64,000 bases of DNA from Paludibacteraceae bacterium (GCA_024401565.1 JAKSKU010000009.1:1-64000); one strand, 5' to 3'. Counted from the first letter of the stretch, positions 1 to 7,286 are shown. Translations and numbers: made by a program. The notes: generated by a model from the sequence alone, not told the origin.

Positions 1-68
1 CAAATCGTTCAAATCAACAAATATTTTCATTCTGCAAATCTAAGGTTACGAATTATGAATTAATTGAG

Positions 69-76
69 TATCTTTG
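69..76 (+). promoter_or_regulatory. -7 box of the AAA-ATPase-like gene
   Basis: TATCTTTG matches the Bacteroidetes -7 consensus TAnnTTTG and lies 26 nt before the ATG at 103. I do not see a good -33 TTTG at the usual spacing. Confidence 0.45.
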
Positions 77-102
77 CAGAATCAGAATAAAGAAGGAAGA
101 AA

Positions 103-1701
103 ATGAAGAGAATAGCAACAGACATATTTACATTTGAGAGTCTGCGTAGCAATGATTGTTTGTACGTGGATAAGACTAAATATATATGGGAGATTGTCAA
201 CTCCGGAAGTAGTTTTTTTCTTTCTCGCCCACGTCGCTTCGGAAAGAGTCTGTTGCTTTCCACTTTCAAAGCTTTCTTTCTTGGCAAGAAGGAACTGTTC
301 AAAGGGCTTGAAATAGAACGTCTAGCCCCTGATGTGTGGGAGACATATCCTGTGATCCATCTGGACTTGGCAAGTGGCTCATCGTATGAGGGTGTCGCAG
401 CTATTGAGTCGGCAATGAAGATGCAGTTGATTAAATCTTGCAGAGATTTGGATGTCGAGATTGCAGATTCCGATGTGCCAACTATGTTTGACAATCTTAT
501 AGATTCGGTATATAGAAAGTATAAGAAGAATGTGGTTGTTCTTGTTGATGAGTACGACAAGCCTATTCTTGATTCTTTGTTCAAACCTTATTCTAATGAG
601 GTCGTTGAATTAATGGCTGATTTTTATCAAAGATTGAAATCCGCTAACGACAAGGAGCGTTTTGTCTTCATCACTGGTGTCACTAAATTCGCCCATGTCT
701 CTCTATTCTCGGGAGCAAATAATCCTACGGATTTGACTAGAAATGAGGATTATGCCACTTTGTTGGGATATACAGAAGAGGAGCTTCGTCATAACTTTGC
801 CGAACATATAGATTATTTGGCAAAGAAAATGGAGATGAGTCGTGATGAGTTTCTTTCGTATATGAAGTTATACTACAATGGTATGAGATTCGTCAGCAGA
901 TGCGAGTCTGTGTATAATCCTGTGTCAGTTGGAAAATTATTCGTAAATAAAAGATTTGACAATTATTGGATAGCGACTGGAACTCCTCGTTTTTTGCTAA
1001 ACATGGTAAGAAACAACCCATTTGAGTTGAATGACATTACCCAGCAGTGGATGTTGGATGAGAATGATTATAAATACGACTTGGACGATTTGAAATTACA
1101 GAGTGTCGCTTTTCAAACTGGATATCTATCCATTGCAGAATGGAAAAAGTATTCACCTACGAAGTGGATTATAAGATACGATTTCCCTAATGTTGAGATT
1201 CGCGACAGTTGGTATAAAAACATTCTGAGTCTGAAGAGAAACTCAAATTTCTCTCTTAATCCATTGTTGATTTCATTGTCAGACGATCTTAACAATCAGG
1301 ATGTCAATGCCTTCATGGAGAAGGTGTGCAATTTCTTTTCGGGTATTCCATACGAGAATGCCGGAGAAATCACGGAGGGCTATTTCCGTAATCATCTCCG
1401 CACTTTGTTCTGCCTCTTCGGTATTCCAAACCAATGCGAGATTATGGAGGCGAGCCAACGTGTAGACATCGTGGCACAAACGGCAAAGATGGCTCTCGTG
1501 TTTGAACTCAAGATGATGGGTAAAGACGAGTCTGATCCCGAGTCGAAGAAGAAGGAACTTCTTGAAGAGGCACTTGAGCAGTTGAGACAGAAAGGCTATG
1601 CGGAAAAATATAAAAATGAAAGCGAGGAAGTCCATTCCATTGGCATTGTCTTCGACGAGAAGACTCGCAAAGTGGCGTGCTGGAAGATGATGGATGAATG
1701 A
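103..1701 (+). CDS. AAA-ATPase-like protein with C-terminal PD-(D/E)XK nuclease-like domain
   Basis: A 532-residue cytoplasmic protein of the AAA-ATPase-like / PD-(D/E)XK_9 (formerly DUF1703) type that is multicopy in many Bacteroidales genomes. A P-loop RPRRFGKS lies at residues 42-49 and a Walker B-like VVVLVDEYDKP near residue 150. Near residues 445-475 the pattern RVDIV ... FELK gives the D ... ExK arrangement expected of a PD-(D/E)XK fold. The start ATG follows a -7 box at 69-76. It is monocistronic; the next gene starts 67 nt later and looks unrelated. The family's biological role is not established; recombination or selfish-element roles have been suggested from domain content only. 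The full-length reading frame is intact. Confidence 0.85.
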   Translation: MKRIATDIFTFESLRSNDCLYVDKTKYIWEIVNSGSSFFLSRPRRFGKSLLLSTFKAFFLGKKELFKGLEIERLAPDVWETYPVIHLDLASGSSYEGVAAIESAMKMQLIKSCRDLDVEIADSDVPTMFDNLIDSVYRKYKKNVVVLVDEYDKPILDSLFKPYSNEVVELMADFYQRLKSANDKERFVFITGVTKFAHVSLFSGANNPTDLTRNEDYATLLGYTEEELRHNFAEHIDYLAKKMEMSRDEFLSYMKLYYNGMRFVSRCESVYNPVSVGKLFVNKRFDNYWIATGTPRFLLNMVRNNPFELNDITQQWMLDENDYKYDLDDLKLQSVAFQTGYLSIAEWKKYSPTKWIIRYDFPNVEIRDSWYKNILSLKRNSNFSLNPLLISLSDDLNNQDVNAFMEKVCNFFSGIPYENAGEITEGYFRNHLRTLFCLFGIPNQCEIMEASQRVDIVAQTAKMALVFELKMMGKDESDPESKKKELLEEALEQLRQKGYAEKYKNESEEVHSIGIVFDEKTRKVACWKMMDE

Positions 1702-1768
1702 AAAAGCTGACGACATAGCACAATAATTTGCATAGTTTCTCGTTTTAACATAAAAATGTCTATTAGGT

Positions 1769-2947
1769 ATGAAGAAATCCTTTTTGAATTATTCCGCCGT
1801 CAAATACATATTTTCTTTTTTTGCTATTGTCATTTTTTTGCTTTCTGTTTTCTTTTCGAGCAATCTCGTTGGGGAAATGTCAAAGGTGGAGCGTGATAAG
1901 ATGCAGATATGGGCAGACGCTACTCGTCAGATTGCAACGGCAGGTGAAGATTTCGACTTCTCTTTCTGTTTTGCTGTTATTCAAGACAATAATTCTATCC
2001 CTGTGGTGATAGTGGATGCTGATGGCATTCCTTATCAATATCGTAACATTGATATCCCAGCCAAATACAAAGGTGATCCTGATTCTGCCTTTTTGATGAA
2101 TCAAGTGGTGGCGTTTGCTCAAATTAATGAACCTATCGTCATCAAACTTGATGATACCACATTTCACAAACTATACTATGGCGACTCTCTTTTGCTGCAG
2201 AAACTGTCTTATTTCCCTTTTGTGCAGTGGGGCTTGATATTTCTATTCTTCATCATCCTTCTTTTGGTTTTGGCCAGTGTTCGTAAGGCTGAACAGGACA
2301 GAGTATGGGTCGGTCTTTCTAAAGAAACAGCGCATCAGCTGGGAACTCCAATTTCGTCGTTGATGGCGTGGGTGGAGTTGCTTAAAGGGATGGATGTGGA
2401 TGAGAGTGTCACACAGGAGATTGGCAAGGATGTCAACCGTCTGCAGACTATCGCAAACAGATTCTCAAAAATCGGTTCAAAGCCAGAATGTGCCAACGTC
2501 TGCCTTAACGATGTGATAGACGGTGCTCTTTCATATATGCGTGGACGAGTGTCAAGACGCGTAGATATCTCATGCTCGTATGCCGACAATCATCGTTATA
2601 TGGCGGAATTGAATGTTCCGTTGTTTGAGTGGGTGATTGAGAATTTATGTAAGAATGCAATCGACGCTATGGACGGAGAGGGCAGTATCAAGGTGTCTGT
2701 GTGCGAGGAAAATGCAAAATATATAGTTGACGTCGCAGACACTGGCAAAGGTATCCCAAAGTCTAAATTTAAGACAGTATTTGAGCCAGGATTCACAACC
2801 AAAAGTCGTGGATGGGGTCTTGGCCTATCCTTGGCAAAAAGAATCATGGAAGAGTATCACCATGGCAAAATATTCGTTCTGAATTCTACTCAGGGTGTAG
2901 GCACTACGTTCAGAATCGAAGTGAAGAAAGGCAAAGAGGAATGCTAA
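1769..2947 (+). CDS. Membrane sensor histidine kinase
   Basis: A 392-residue sensor kinase. A first membrane helix lies at about residues 12-33, a periplasmic segment at about 34-145, and a second helix at about 150-170. The H-box follows directly (SKETAHQLGTPISSL, His near residue 188), so there is little or no HAMP domain. The ATPase domain shows the N-box (NLCKNAIDAM), G1 (DTGKGIP) and G2 (GWGLGLSLAKRI). It should autophosphorylate on His and pass phosphate to a response regulator, but none is encoded nearby, so it is an orphan. The periplasmic domain is unrecognised and the signal unknown. A small gene starts 16 nt after its stop and is probably cotranscribed. Confidence 0.9.
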   Translation: MKKSFLNYSAVKYIFSFFAIVIFLLSVFFSSNLVGEMSKVERDKMQIWADATRQIATAGEDFDFSFCFAVIQDNNSIPVVIVDADGIPYQYRNIDIPAKYKGDPDSAFLMNQVVAFAQINEPIVIKLDDTTFHKLYYGDSLLLQKLSYFPFVQWGLIFLFFIILLLVLASVRKAEQDRVWVGLSKETAHQLGTPISSLMAWVELLKGMDVDESVTQEIGKDVNRLQTIANRFSKIGSKPECANVCLNDVIDGALSYMRGRVSRRVDISCSYADNHRYMAELNVPLFEWVIENLCKNAIDAMDGEGSIKVSVCEENAKYIVDVADTGKGIPKSKFKTVFEPGFTTKSRGWGLGLSLAKRIMEEYHHGKIFVLNSTQGVGTTFRIEVKKGKEEC

Positions 2948-2963
2948 ATACGGAATTAGAAAA

Positions 2964-3305
2964 ATGGTTATAAACGTATATCAACGATATTTTGAAGCTG
3001 ACTTGGAGTACAAGGGCTCTAAGCGACGTGGGGCGTCTGTGATGCTCATGTCTGATTCTGAGGCAGGACACATCAAATATACTGCGGCCATCACGTTTAT
3101 GCCATACGAGAACGCACAAGATTTCCGAGTGCCGTATGATGCCTATTTCAGCAAAACACTCTATGAAGCGTCCGGCCGTCGCTCCAAGAAGAAAGAACAA
3201 ACTTTTATAGATTCGCTACCGCAGATCATCGACGAATTAGCAGAAACAGCAGGAGGCAAAGTTTTCTGGGACAGGCCGTTGACGGAGGCGAGATTGGTTA
3301 TATAA
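2964..3305 (+). CDS. Small conserved-type protein, function unknown
   Basis: A 113-residue soluble protein with no signal peptide or membrane segment, starting 16 nt downstream of the sensor kinase and in the same orientation, so probably in the same transcript. It has a basic middle (SGRRSKKKEQ) and a mixed alpha/beta composition. I do not recognise the family. Good continuity with the kinase and absence of a competing frame support it being real. Confidence 0.7.
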   Translation: MVINVYQRYFEADLEYKGSKRRGASVMLMSDSEAGHIKYTAAITFMPYENAQDFRVPYDAYFSKTLYEASGRRSKKKEQTFIDSLPQIIDELAETAGGKVFWDRPLTEARLVI

Positions 3306-3383
3306 TCCGTCTTCCATAAGATCCATCCATAATTCCATGGCCTTACATTTTTCCAATCTTTTCCTGATTGTTTTGGAATAGAA
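3303..3383 (-). pseudogene. Short remnant of a family-B lipoprotein gene
   Basis: Read on the minus strand, this stretch aligns with the middle of the intact family-B lipoprotein gene (its segment at about 4878-4945). Both share the core 'attgttttggaatagaat'-like run and, in translation, LFQN..EK..(W)..M..GIM.G, but the copy here contains stop codons and frame changes. It directly abuts the 3' end of the frameshifted family-A gene. It is best read as the leftover of a deleted third lipoprotein paralogue. Only about 80 bp survive, so confidence is moderate. Confidence 0.45.
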
Positions 3384-4266
3384 TCAATCGATTGTGCCAA
3401 ACTCTTGACTTCCAAGTGTTTTCAAGGGTTTGCTGAAAGTTCCCCATTCTGTTTTAGTAGGAACGCTATCCTCAAACATGTTGTATGATGTGGTTTTCAT
3501 TTTGCCAGTCAAATAATTGATGCTGACTTTAGATGCATCTCCGGTTGCTCTATGAAATACGTCTGAATCATATCCAATTTTGTAGAAATCCCCGTCTTGG
3601 TATCTGTATTTGATAGAATAATTGGGATTGGACCATGAACCACAAGAGTAAAATATGTAGACATTAAAAATTAAAACTCTTTTTTCGGTTATATATACTT
3701 AAATCTTCATAACCTACACCACAGTTTTCTTCTGGGGGTACAAGACCCTTATAAAGTTTATATTGGGTGAATCCACCATCGTTATTGCCCCAATAAATTG
3801 CCAATATAATACTGTTGGAATTTTTTTTGTATTCATCAGGGTTGCTGTTATGGAAACTTTTTCTCGTGAAAAAAGCCATGTCATCGATCTCGTCTCCGTT
3901 AAGATCTCCAATTGCTTTACTCATGATTTCCCATCTTTGTGGAATTATATCTTCAGCGTTTTTCCCGTTTGTTTTGAACTCTTTAAAATAGTAAGATACA
4001 TGTTCCTCTGAAATGAAATCATCATATTCTTCTTCATAATCAACTTCGTAATCATCATCGTCTTCAGCATATATATCATCATCTTCATTTGTGTCTGTTG
4101 AAGCAGACTCAGATGATTGATCAACAATTGCCATTACGGAATCAATTGATAAAATTTCTTCTGCAGGAGGAACTTCTATGGATTCAATTCTGTCTTCTTG
4201 CTTTTGCATACAAGAATTAAAAACAAAACAAAGTATGATGCTTATAGAAATGGCGTATGCTTTCAT
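3384..4266 (-). pseudogene. Family-A lipoprotein gene, frameshifted at a TA repeat
   Basis: The first part (4266 down to about 3700) encodes a lipoprotein signal peptide with a Cys after FNS, a strongly acidic linker (many D/E) and an FG-GAP-like loop GDLNGDEIDDMAFF. This frame stops at 3664. The next frame continues without a break to 3384 and aligns with the C-terminal half of the intact paralogue at 6357-7079 (shared GSW.NP, KYRYQ, FYKIGYDS, SINYLTGK). The junction lies at a (TA)4 run at 3690-3697; one more TA unit would restore the frame and the LSI.IT.KR sequence of the paralogue. Rejoined, the product would be about 294 residues. I chose the ATG at 4266 because it starts the signal peptide. 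The cause could be decay, a phase-variable tract or a sequencing error. Function unknown. Confidence 0.75.
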
Positions 4267-4302
4267 TAATAAATTCTGAATTTCTTGAATTATCTTTATT
4301 TG

Positions 4303-4310
4303 CAAAAATA
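4303..4310 (-). promoter_or_regulatory. -7 box of the frameshifted family-A gene
   Basis: On the minus strand TATTTTTG fits TAnnTTTG, 36 nt before the ATG. The surrounding 80 bp are nearly the same as those upstream of the family-B gene at 5326, so the promoter was duplicated with the gene. The -33 element is not clear. Confidence 0.45.
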
Positions 4311-4320
4311 TATAATAATT

Positions 4321-4400
4321 ATATACGCAGTTGGCCAAACACGCTTAAATTTTGTTTGCTCGCTCATGAATCCCTTTGGATTCTGGTTTCAAGTTTCAGT
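4321..4400 (+). repeat. Decayed left end of the TIR element plus a TTTCAAG repeat
   Basis: ATATACGCAGTTGGCCAAACACG matches the left terminus of the dispersed TIR element (see 5388-5505), followed by a degraded 'tgctcgctcatgaatccc' core. Near 4386-4402 comes a 'ggtttcaagtttcag' stretch of the second short-repeat family, seen again at 17097 and 20556. No intact inner palindrome remains. Confidence 0.5.
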
Positions 4401-4420
4401 TTTTGGGACGGAAGTGTTAT

Positions 4421-5326
4421 TTATTCTTGATTTTCCACAAGATCCATCCAATTGACGAGTGTTATGCCGTCGACTTCTGTTCCGTCAGAAAGCATCAATA
4501 CGTATGGTGAATCTTCATAGACTCGTAATTCATAGAAAGTAGCTGTGTTTCCATCCTCATCGCTAAAGTGATATCCTTCATCTTCCATAGCATATTCTCC
4601 ATACATCACATAAGAAGGCATCGTATTAAACGCTTCTCCTTGTTTGAATAAAAGAAATCGGCATTTCTCATCGTTGTCTTTGTAATCAATTCTAAAAATG
4701 GTGCCATCATTGCATTTGAAGGATTTTAATATTTTCCATTCTTTGCTTTGTAAAGATGGATGTAAGCATGAAGACGCTGCCTCTATTTTCTTCTCTTCCA
4801 ATTCATTGACCGCGTTAGAAGCAAAATTTATTGCTGAGATTTTGCCATCAAAGTTTGAATCCCAAAAATCTCCGTCGCCATACATGATTCCATTGTTGCC
4901 CATTTCTTCCCAATCTTTTTCAGATTTGTTTTGGAATAGATGACGTTGGTCTTGAGGAAACAGAATGTCGAATAACTCGATCATTTCTTCTGGTGTACTG
5001 ACTGTTTTGTCCAAACAGTTTATTCTGACGGGGTAGTTGCATCTTGACGCAAAACCTTTAGCATTATTGTTTGCAATACAACGGATCGCTTTGGCTAGTT
5101 TTACTTTAAGATTGTCGACATTTTCATCGTCGATTTCTTCATCTTCGTCGATATCATCGTCGTCGTTGATATCAACGTCGGAAACAATAACCTCTTCTTG
5201 TTTAGTTGGAAAAGAATCAATCGATTCTACCTCATCTGGCGTTTTGTTTGAAGTCTCTTGCGTTTGTGTGCAAGAACTAAATATAATGCATGAGATAATG
5301 CTTATGATTGTAATGTATGCTTTCAT
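4421..5326 (-). CDS. Family-B acidic lipoprotein, function unknown
   Basis: A 301-residue predicted lipoprotein. The signal peptide ends in FSSC at residues 16-19, followed by TQTQETSN and then a strongly acidic run at about residues 50-72 (DINDDDDIDEDEEIDD). The remainder is a globular domain I do not recognise, with IMYGDGDFWDSN in the middle and a C-terminal beta-rich part ending NWMDLVENQE. Its signal peptide resembles that of the neighbouring family-A gene (MKAY start in both), and the 80 bp upstream are nearly the same, so the two genes share a duplicated 5' module. A fragment of a second family-B copy lies at 3303-3383. Acidic residues after the lipid-anchored Cys can mark surface export in Bacteroidetes, but the spacing here makes that only a possibility. 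Confidence 0.7.
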   Translation of the reverse strand: MKAYITIISIISCIIFSSCTQTQETSNKTPDEVESIDSFPTKQEEVIVSDVDINDDDDIDEDEEIDDENVDNLKVKLAKAIRCIANNNAKGFASRCNYPVRINCLDKTVSTPEEMIELFDILFPQDQRHLFQNKSEKDWEEMGNNGIMYGDGDFWDSNFDGKISAINFASNAVNELEEKKIEAASSCLHPSLQSKEWKILKSFKCNDGTIFRIDYKDNDEKCRFLLFKQGEAFNTMPSYVMYGEYAMEDEGYHFSDEDGNTATFYELRVYEDSPYVLMLSDGTEVDGITLVNWMDLVENQE

Positions 5327-5363
5327 TGATAAATCCTTAATTCCTTGAAATTCTCTTTATTTG

Positions 5364-5371
5364 CAAAAATA
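5364..5371 (-). promoter_or_regulatory. -7 box of the family-B gene
   Basis: TATTTTTG on the minus strand, 38 nt before the ATG at 5326, directly next to the left end of the TIR element at 5388. The arrangement copies that at 4303-4310. Confidence 0.45.
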
Positions 5372-5387
5372 TATAATAATTATATAC

Positions 5388-5505
5388 GCAGTTGTCCAAT
5401 ACTCGTTTTTTCTTAATACGCTCGCTCTCCGAGCTCGCGTTGGAGGAGGGTTAGGGCCCAAAAATAAGACATGGGCCCTTAACAATCCTCATATTGGACA
5501 ACTGC
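5388..5505 (+). repeat. TIR element, copy 1 (14-bp perfect terminal inverted repeats)
   Basis: The left end GCAGTTGTCCAATA is the exact reverse complement of the right end TATTGGACAACTGC. Inside are a GC-rich hairpin (CGCTCGCTCTCCGAGCTCGCG) and a second palindrome around GGGCCC ... GGGCCC, followed by the family's signature TTAACAATCCTCAT. It has no coding capacity. It lies between the family-B promoter and the terminator of the hepT remnant. Related copies are at 8709, 13287 (part), 21279, 24010, 32928 and 34156. Confidence 0.8.
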
Positions 5506-5527
5506 TATTTAATCTTCATAAATCAAC

Positions 5528-5557
5528 AAAGGCGGAAACATTGCTGTCTCCGCCTTT
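5528..5557 (-). terminator. Terminator after the MNT/HepT pair
   Basis: AAAGGCGGA aacattgctg TCTCCGCCTTT forms a strong hairpin just after the hepT stop at 5563. The loop 'cattgctgt' is shared with the hairpins at 6299 and 7173. Confidence 0.7.
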
Positions 5558-5562
5558 GGATA

Positions 5563-5915
5563 TTATTCCTCTATTTCTTTATTATACAATTCTTCGATTA
5601 AAGGTTTTAATTGTGGAATGTCATTTTCTATAGTGCTCCACAATTGAGCCGGTTTGATCTTGTAGTAGTCATGAACAAGTACATGACGCATACCTTCTAT
5701 TATGTCCCAATCTACTTCTGAGTGTTTGCCTCTAAATTCTTTAGTTAATTTGTATACTGCTTCTCCAATAATTTCAACATGCTTCACAAAACCGAACAAT
5801 ACTATCTTGTCAGAGATGATTCTTCGTATGAGTGTTTCTCTTTGTTTTCAATTATAACATTCATAGCGTCCAAGATGTGCTTCAGACGGTCTTTGTCTTT
5901 AATCCTTTCTCTCAT
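5563..5915 (-). pseudogene. hepT: hepT-like HEPN toxin, 1-nt frameshift
   Basis: HepT-type HEPN ribonuclease of an MNT/HEPN toxin-antitoxin pair. From the ATG at 5915 the first frame reads MRERIKDKDRLKHIL ... and stops at about 5805. The second frame, from about 5820 to 5563, carries the rest, including SDKIVLFGFVKHVEIIGEA and the catalytic R-x4-H-x-Y motif as RHVLVHDY. A single missing T (an A on the plus strand) near 5817-5821 would restore EEFISDK, the usual sequence here, and give a 117-residue protein, the normal HepT length. The start overlaps the end of the MNT gene by 17 nt, as is usual for these pairs. As written, no full toxin is made. A sequencing error cannot be excluded. Confidence 0.8.
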
Positions 5916-6204
5916 AAATCAAAATTTTGTCACGGTTGACACTATCAACTGCAAAATCCATCAATTGTCCATCTTCAACAAGATCGACTTTCTTATTGAT
6001 TAATTTGGAAAGATTAACCATGATTTTTGAAATCGTAAACAAAGAGATAGTTTGATTCTCTGAATATCTGACGAGAATATCCACATCACTATTTTTCGTG
6101 TTCTCTCCTCGTGAACACGAACCGAAAATCCAAGCTTTTTCGATGGGTTGTCCAGAGAAGTATTCTTGGATTTTAGGAATTAATGCTTCAATATTCTTCT
6201 TCAT
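5899..6204 (-). CDS. mntA: MNT-type nucleotidyltransferase antitoxin
   Basis: A 101-residue minimal nucleotidyltransferase. The signature GS-x10-DxD is intact: GSCSRG ... SDVDILV around residues 26-42. In known HepT/MntA pairs the antitoxin transfers AMP to the HepT toxin. The frame is open further upstream, but the ATG at 6204 matches homologue length and lies about 32 nt downstream of the start predicted from the promoter at 6243-6274. It overlaps the broken hepT by 17 nt. With hepT frameshifted this is an antitoxin without a working partner, unless the frameshift is an artefact. Confidence 0.85.
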   Translation of the reverse strand: MKKNIEALIPKIQEYFSGQPIEKAWIFGSCSRGENTKNSDVDILVRYSENQTISLFTISKIMVNLSKLINKKVDLVEDGQLMDFAVDSVNRDKILIYERKD

Positions 6205-6242
6205 ATAATTGACTTTTTTGAGTATTATCAATCTCTTTTCTG

Positions 6243-6274
6243 CAAAGTTATCATTCCACACACATTTTTCCAAA
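6243..6274 (-). promoter_or_regulatory. Promoter of mntA-hepT
   Basis: Minus strand: TTTG, 20-nt spacer, TAACTTTG. This is a perfect fit to the Bacteroidetes TTTG-N19-21-TAnnTTTG promoter. The expected transcript start is about 32 nt before the mntA ATG. Confidence 0.75.
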
Positions 6275-6298
6275 TGAGGTATGGTTAAATAATGGATA

Positions 6299-6328
6299 AA
6301 GGCGATCACATTGCTGTGACCGCCTTTA
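6299..6328 (-). terminator. Terminator after the intact family-A gene
   Basis: AAAGGCG-TCACA-TGTGA-CGCCTTT hairpin (with loop cattgctgtg) 29 nt after the family-A stop at 6357. Same loop as at 5528 and 7173. Confidence 0.65.
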
Positions 6329-6356
6329 ATATTTCGATAGAGATTCCATATTTTTA

Positions 6357-7079
6357 TCAGAAGATTATTTCACTTCCAAGCTCTTTCAACGGTTCGTTGA
6401 AGGATTCCTTTTCTGTTTTTTGGGGAATTGTTTCATCAAACTCGTTATATGTTGTGATTATCTTTTTCCCAGTTAAATAGTTGATACTGATCCTATGTGC
6501 ATCTCCTGAGCCTCTATCAAATTGGTTAGAATCATATCCGATTTTGTAGAATGCTCCGTTTTGATAGCGATATTTTTTAGAAAAATCGGGATTAGTCCAC
6601 GAACCAAAGCCTAAAGAAATACTTACTTTTATTGATAAAATTCTTTTGCCTGTTATGTTTATACTTAATTCCTCATATGTGATTTGGTCATCTTCTGGAG
6701 AAGTGATGTCGTCATATATTTTATATTGAGTAAAGCTCTCATCTTTGCCCCAATAGATTGCTAATACTATTTTTGATTTTTCAGAATAATCTTCAGACTC
6801 TTCTCCTTTTACGTTTTTTCTGGAGAAAAATGCAAGATCATTGATGCCATCTCCGTTAAGGTCACCTGTAGCTTCAGATATAATTTCCCAATTTTCAGGA
6901 ATAATATCTTTGGCGTTGGTTCCATTGGTTTTGAATGAATCTATTGGATTCGGCTCCTTTAGTTCTGAAAGCTGCGTAGTATTGCCTGTTGAAATTCCTT
7001 GTGTTTGTGACCAAGAATTTAATACAAAACAGAGTATGATATTAATTACAATGATGTATATTCTCATTTTACGTTTCAT
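6357..7079 (-). CDS. Family-A exported protein with FG-GAP-like loop, lipobox Cys lost
   Basis: A 240-residue exported protein. The N-terminal hydrophobic segment (about residues 6-21, IYIIVINIILCFVLNS) corresponds to the signal peptide of the frameshifted paralogue at 3384-4266, but the lipobox Cys after FNS is Trp here (LNSW). It should therefore not be lipidated there; cleavage by signal peptidase I after the segment, or retention in the membrane, is expected. The loop GDLNGDGINDLAFF resembles an FG-GAP/calcium-binding loop. The C-terminal half (GSWTNPD ... SINYLTGKK) aligns with the paralogue. It has its own perfect promoter (7117-7148) and terminator (6299-6328). The acidic linker of the paralogue is missing, making this copy shorter. 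Function unknown. Confidence 0.75.
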   Translation of the reverse strand: MKRKMRIYIIVINIILCFVLNSWSQTQGISTGNTTQLSELKEPNPIDSFKTNGTNAKDIIPENWEIISEATGDLNGDGINDLAFFSRKNVKGEESEDYSEKSKIVLAIYWGKDESFTQYKIYDDITSPEDDQITYEELSINITGKRILSIKVSISLGFGSWTNPDFSKKYRYQNGAFYKIGYDSNQFDRGSGDAHRISINYLTGKKIITTYNEFDETIPQKTEKESFNEPLKELGSEIIF

Positions 7080-7116
7080 AAATTACTGTTTTTGAGTATG
7101 GTCAATCTCTAATCTG

Positions 7117-7148
7117 CAAAGTTATCATTCCACAAACATTTTTCCAAA
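7117..7148 (-). promoter_or_regulatory. Promoter of the intact family-A gene
   Basis: Minus strand: TTTG, 20-nt spacer, TAACTTTG, a perfect Bacteroidetes promoter. Expected transcript start is about 30 nt before the ATG at 7079. Confidence 0.75.
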
Positions 7149-7172
7149 TGAAGTATGGTTAAATAATCAATA

Positions 7173-7203
7173 AAGGCGATCACATTGCTGTGGCCGCCTT
7201 TGA
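7173..7203 (-). terminator. Terminator after thrC
   Basis: AAAGGCG ... CGCCTTT hairpin with the 'cattgctgt' loop, about 85 nt after the thrC stop. A short tandem AT-rich stretch (aattatgaattatgcatt, 7250-7289) lies between the gene and the hairpin. Confidence 0.6.
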
Positions 7204-7286
7204 TGATGTTAGTCGTCTGGTTAAAACCATTAGTTAGGATTGTACCGACAATTATGAATTATGCATTATGAATTATGAATTATGCA

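Larger units (their letters stand above)
6212..6330 (-). repeat. Duplicated terminator-promoter module, copy 1
   Basis: About 115 bp that closely match 7084-7203. Each copy contains, in minus-strand order, a terminator hairpin, a run 'ttatttaaccatac', a full Bacteroidetes promoter and a short leader ending in 'gatt..actcaaaaa'. Copy 1 ends the family-A gene and starts mntA; copy 2 ends thrC and starts the family-A gene. Direct duplication of a regulatory module accounts for both. Confidence 0.7.
7084..7203 (-). repeat. Duplicated terminator-promoter module, copy 2
   Basis: Close copy of 6212-6330. It carries the terminator that follows thrC and the promoter of the intact family-A gene. Confidence 0.7.

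Noticed and set aside
1279..1716. 145-residue minus-strand open frame
   Set aside because: It is the shadow of the AAA-ATPase-like gene, whose frame shows the motifs.
5361..5633. 90-residue plus-strand open frame
   Set aside because: It crosses a promoter, a TIR element and a terminator hairpin; it is non-coding.
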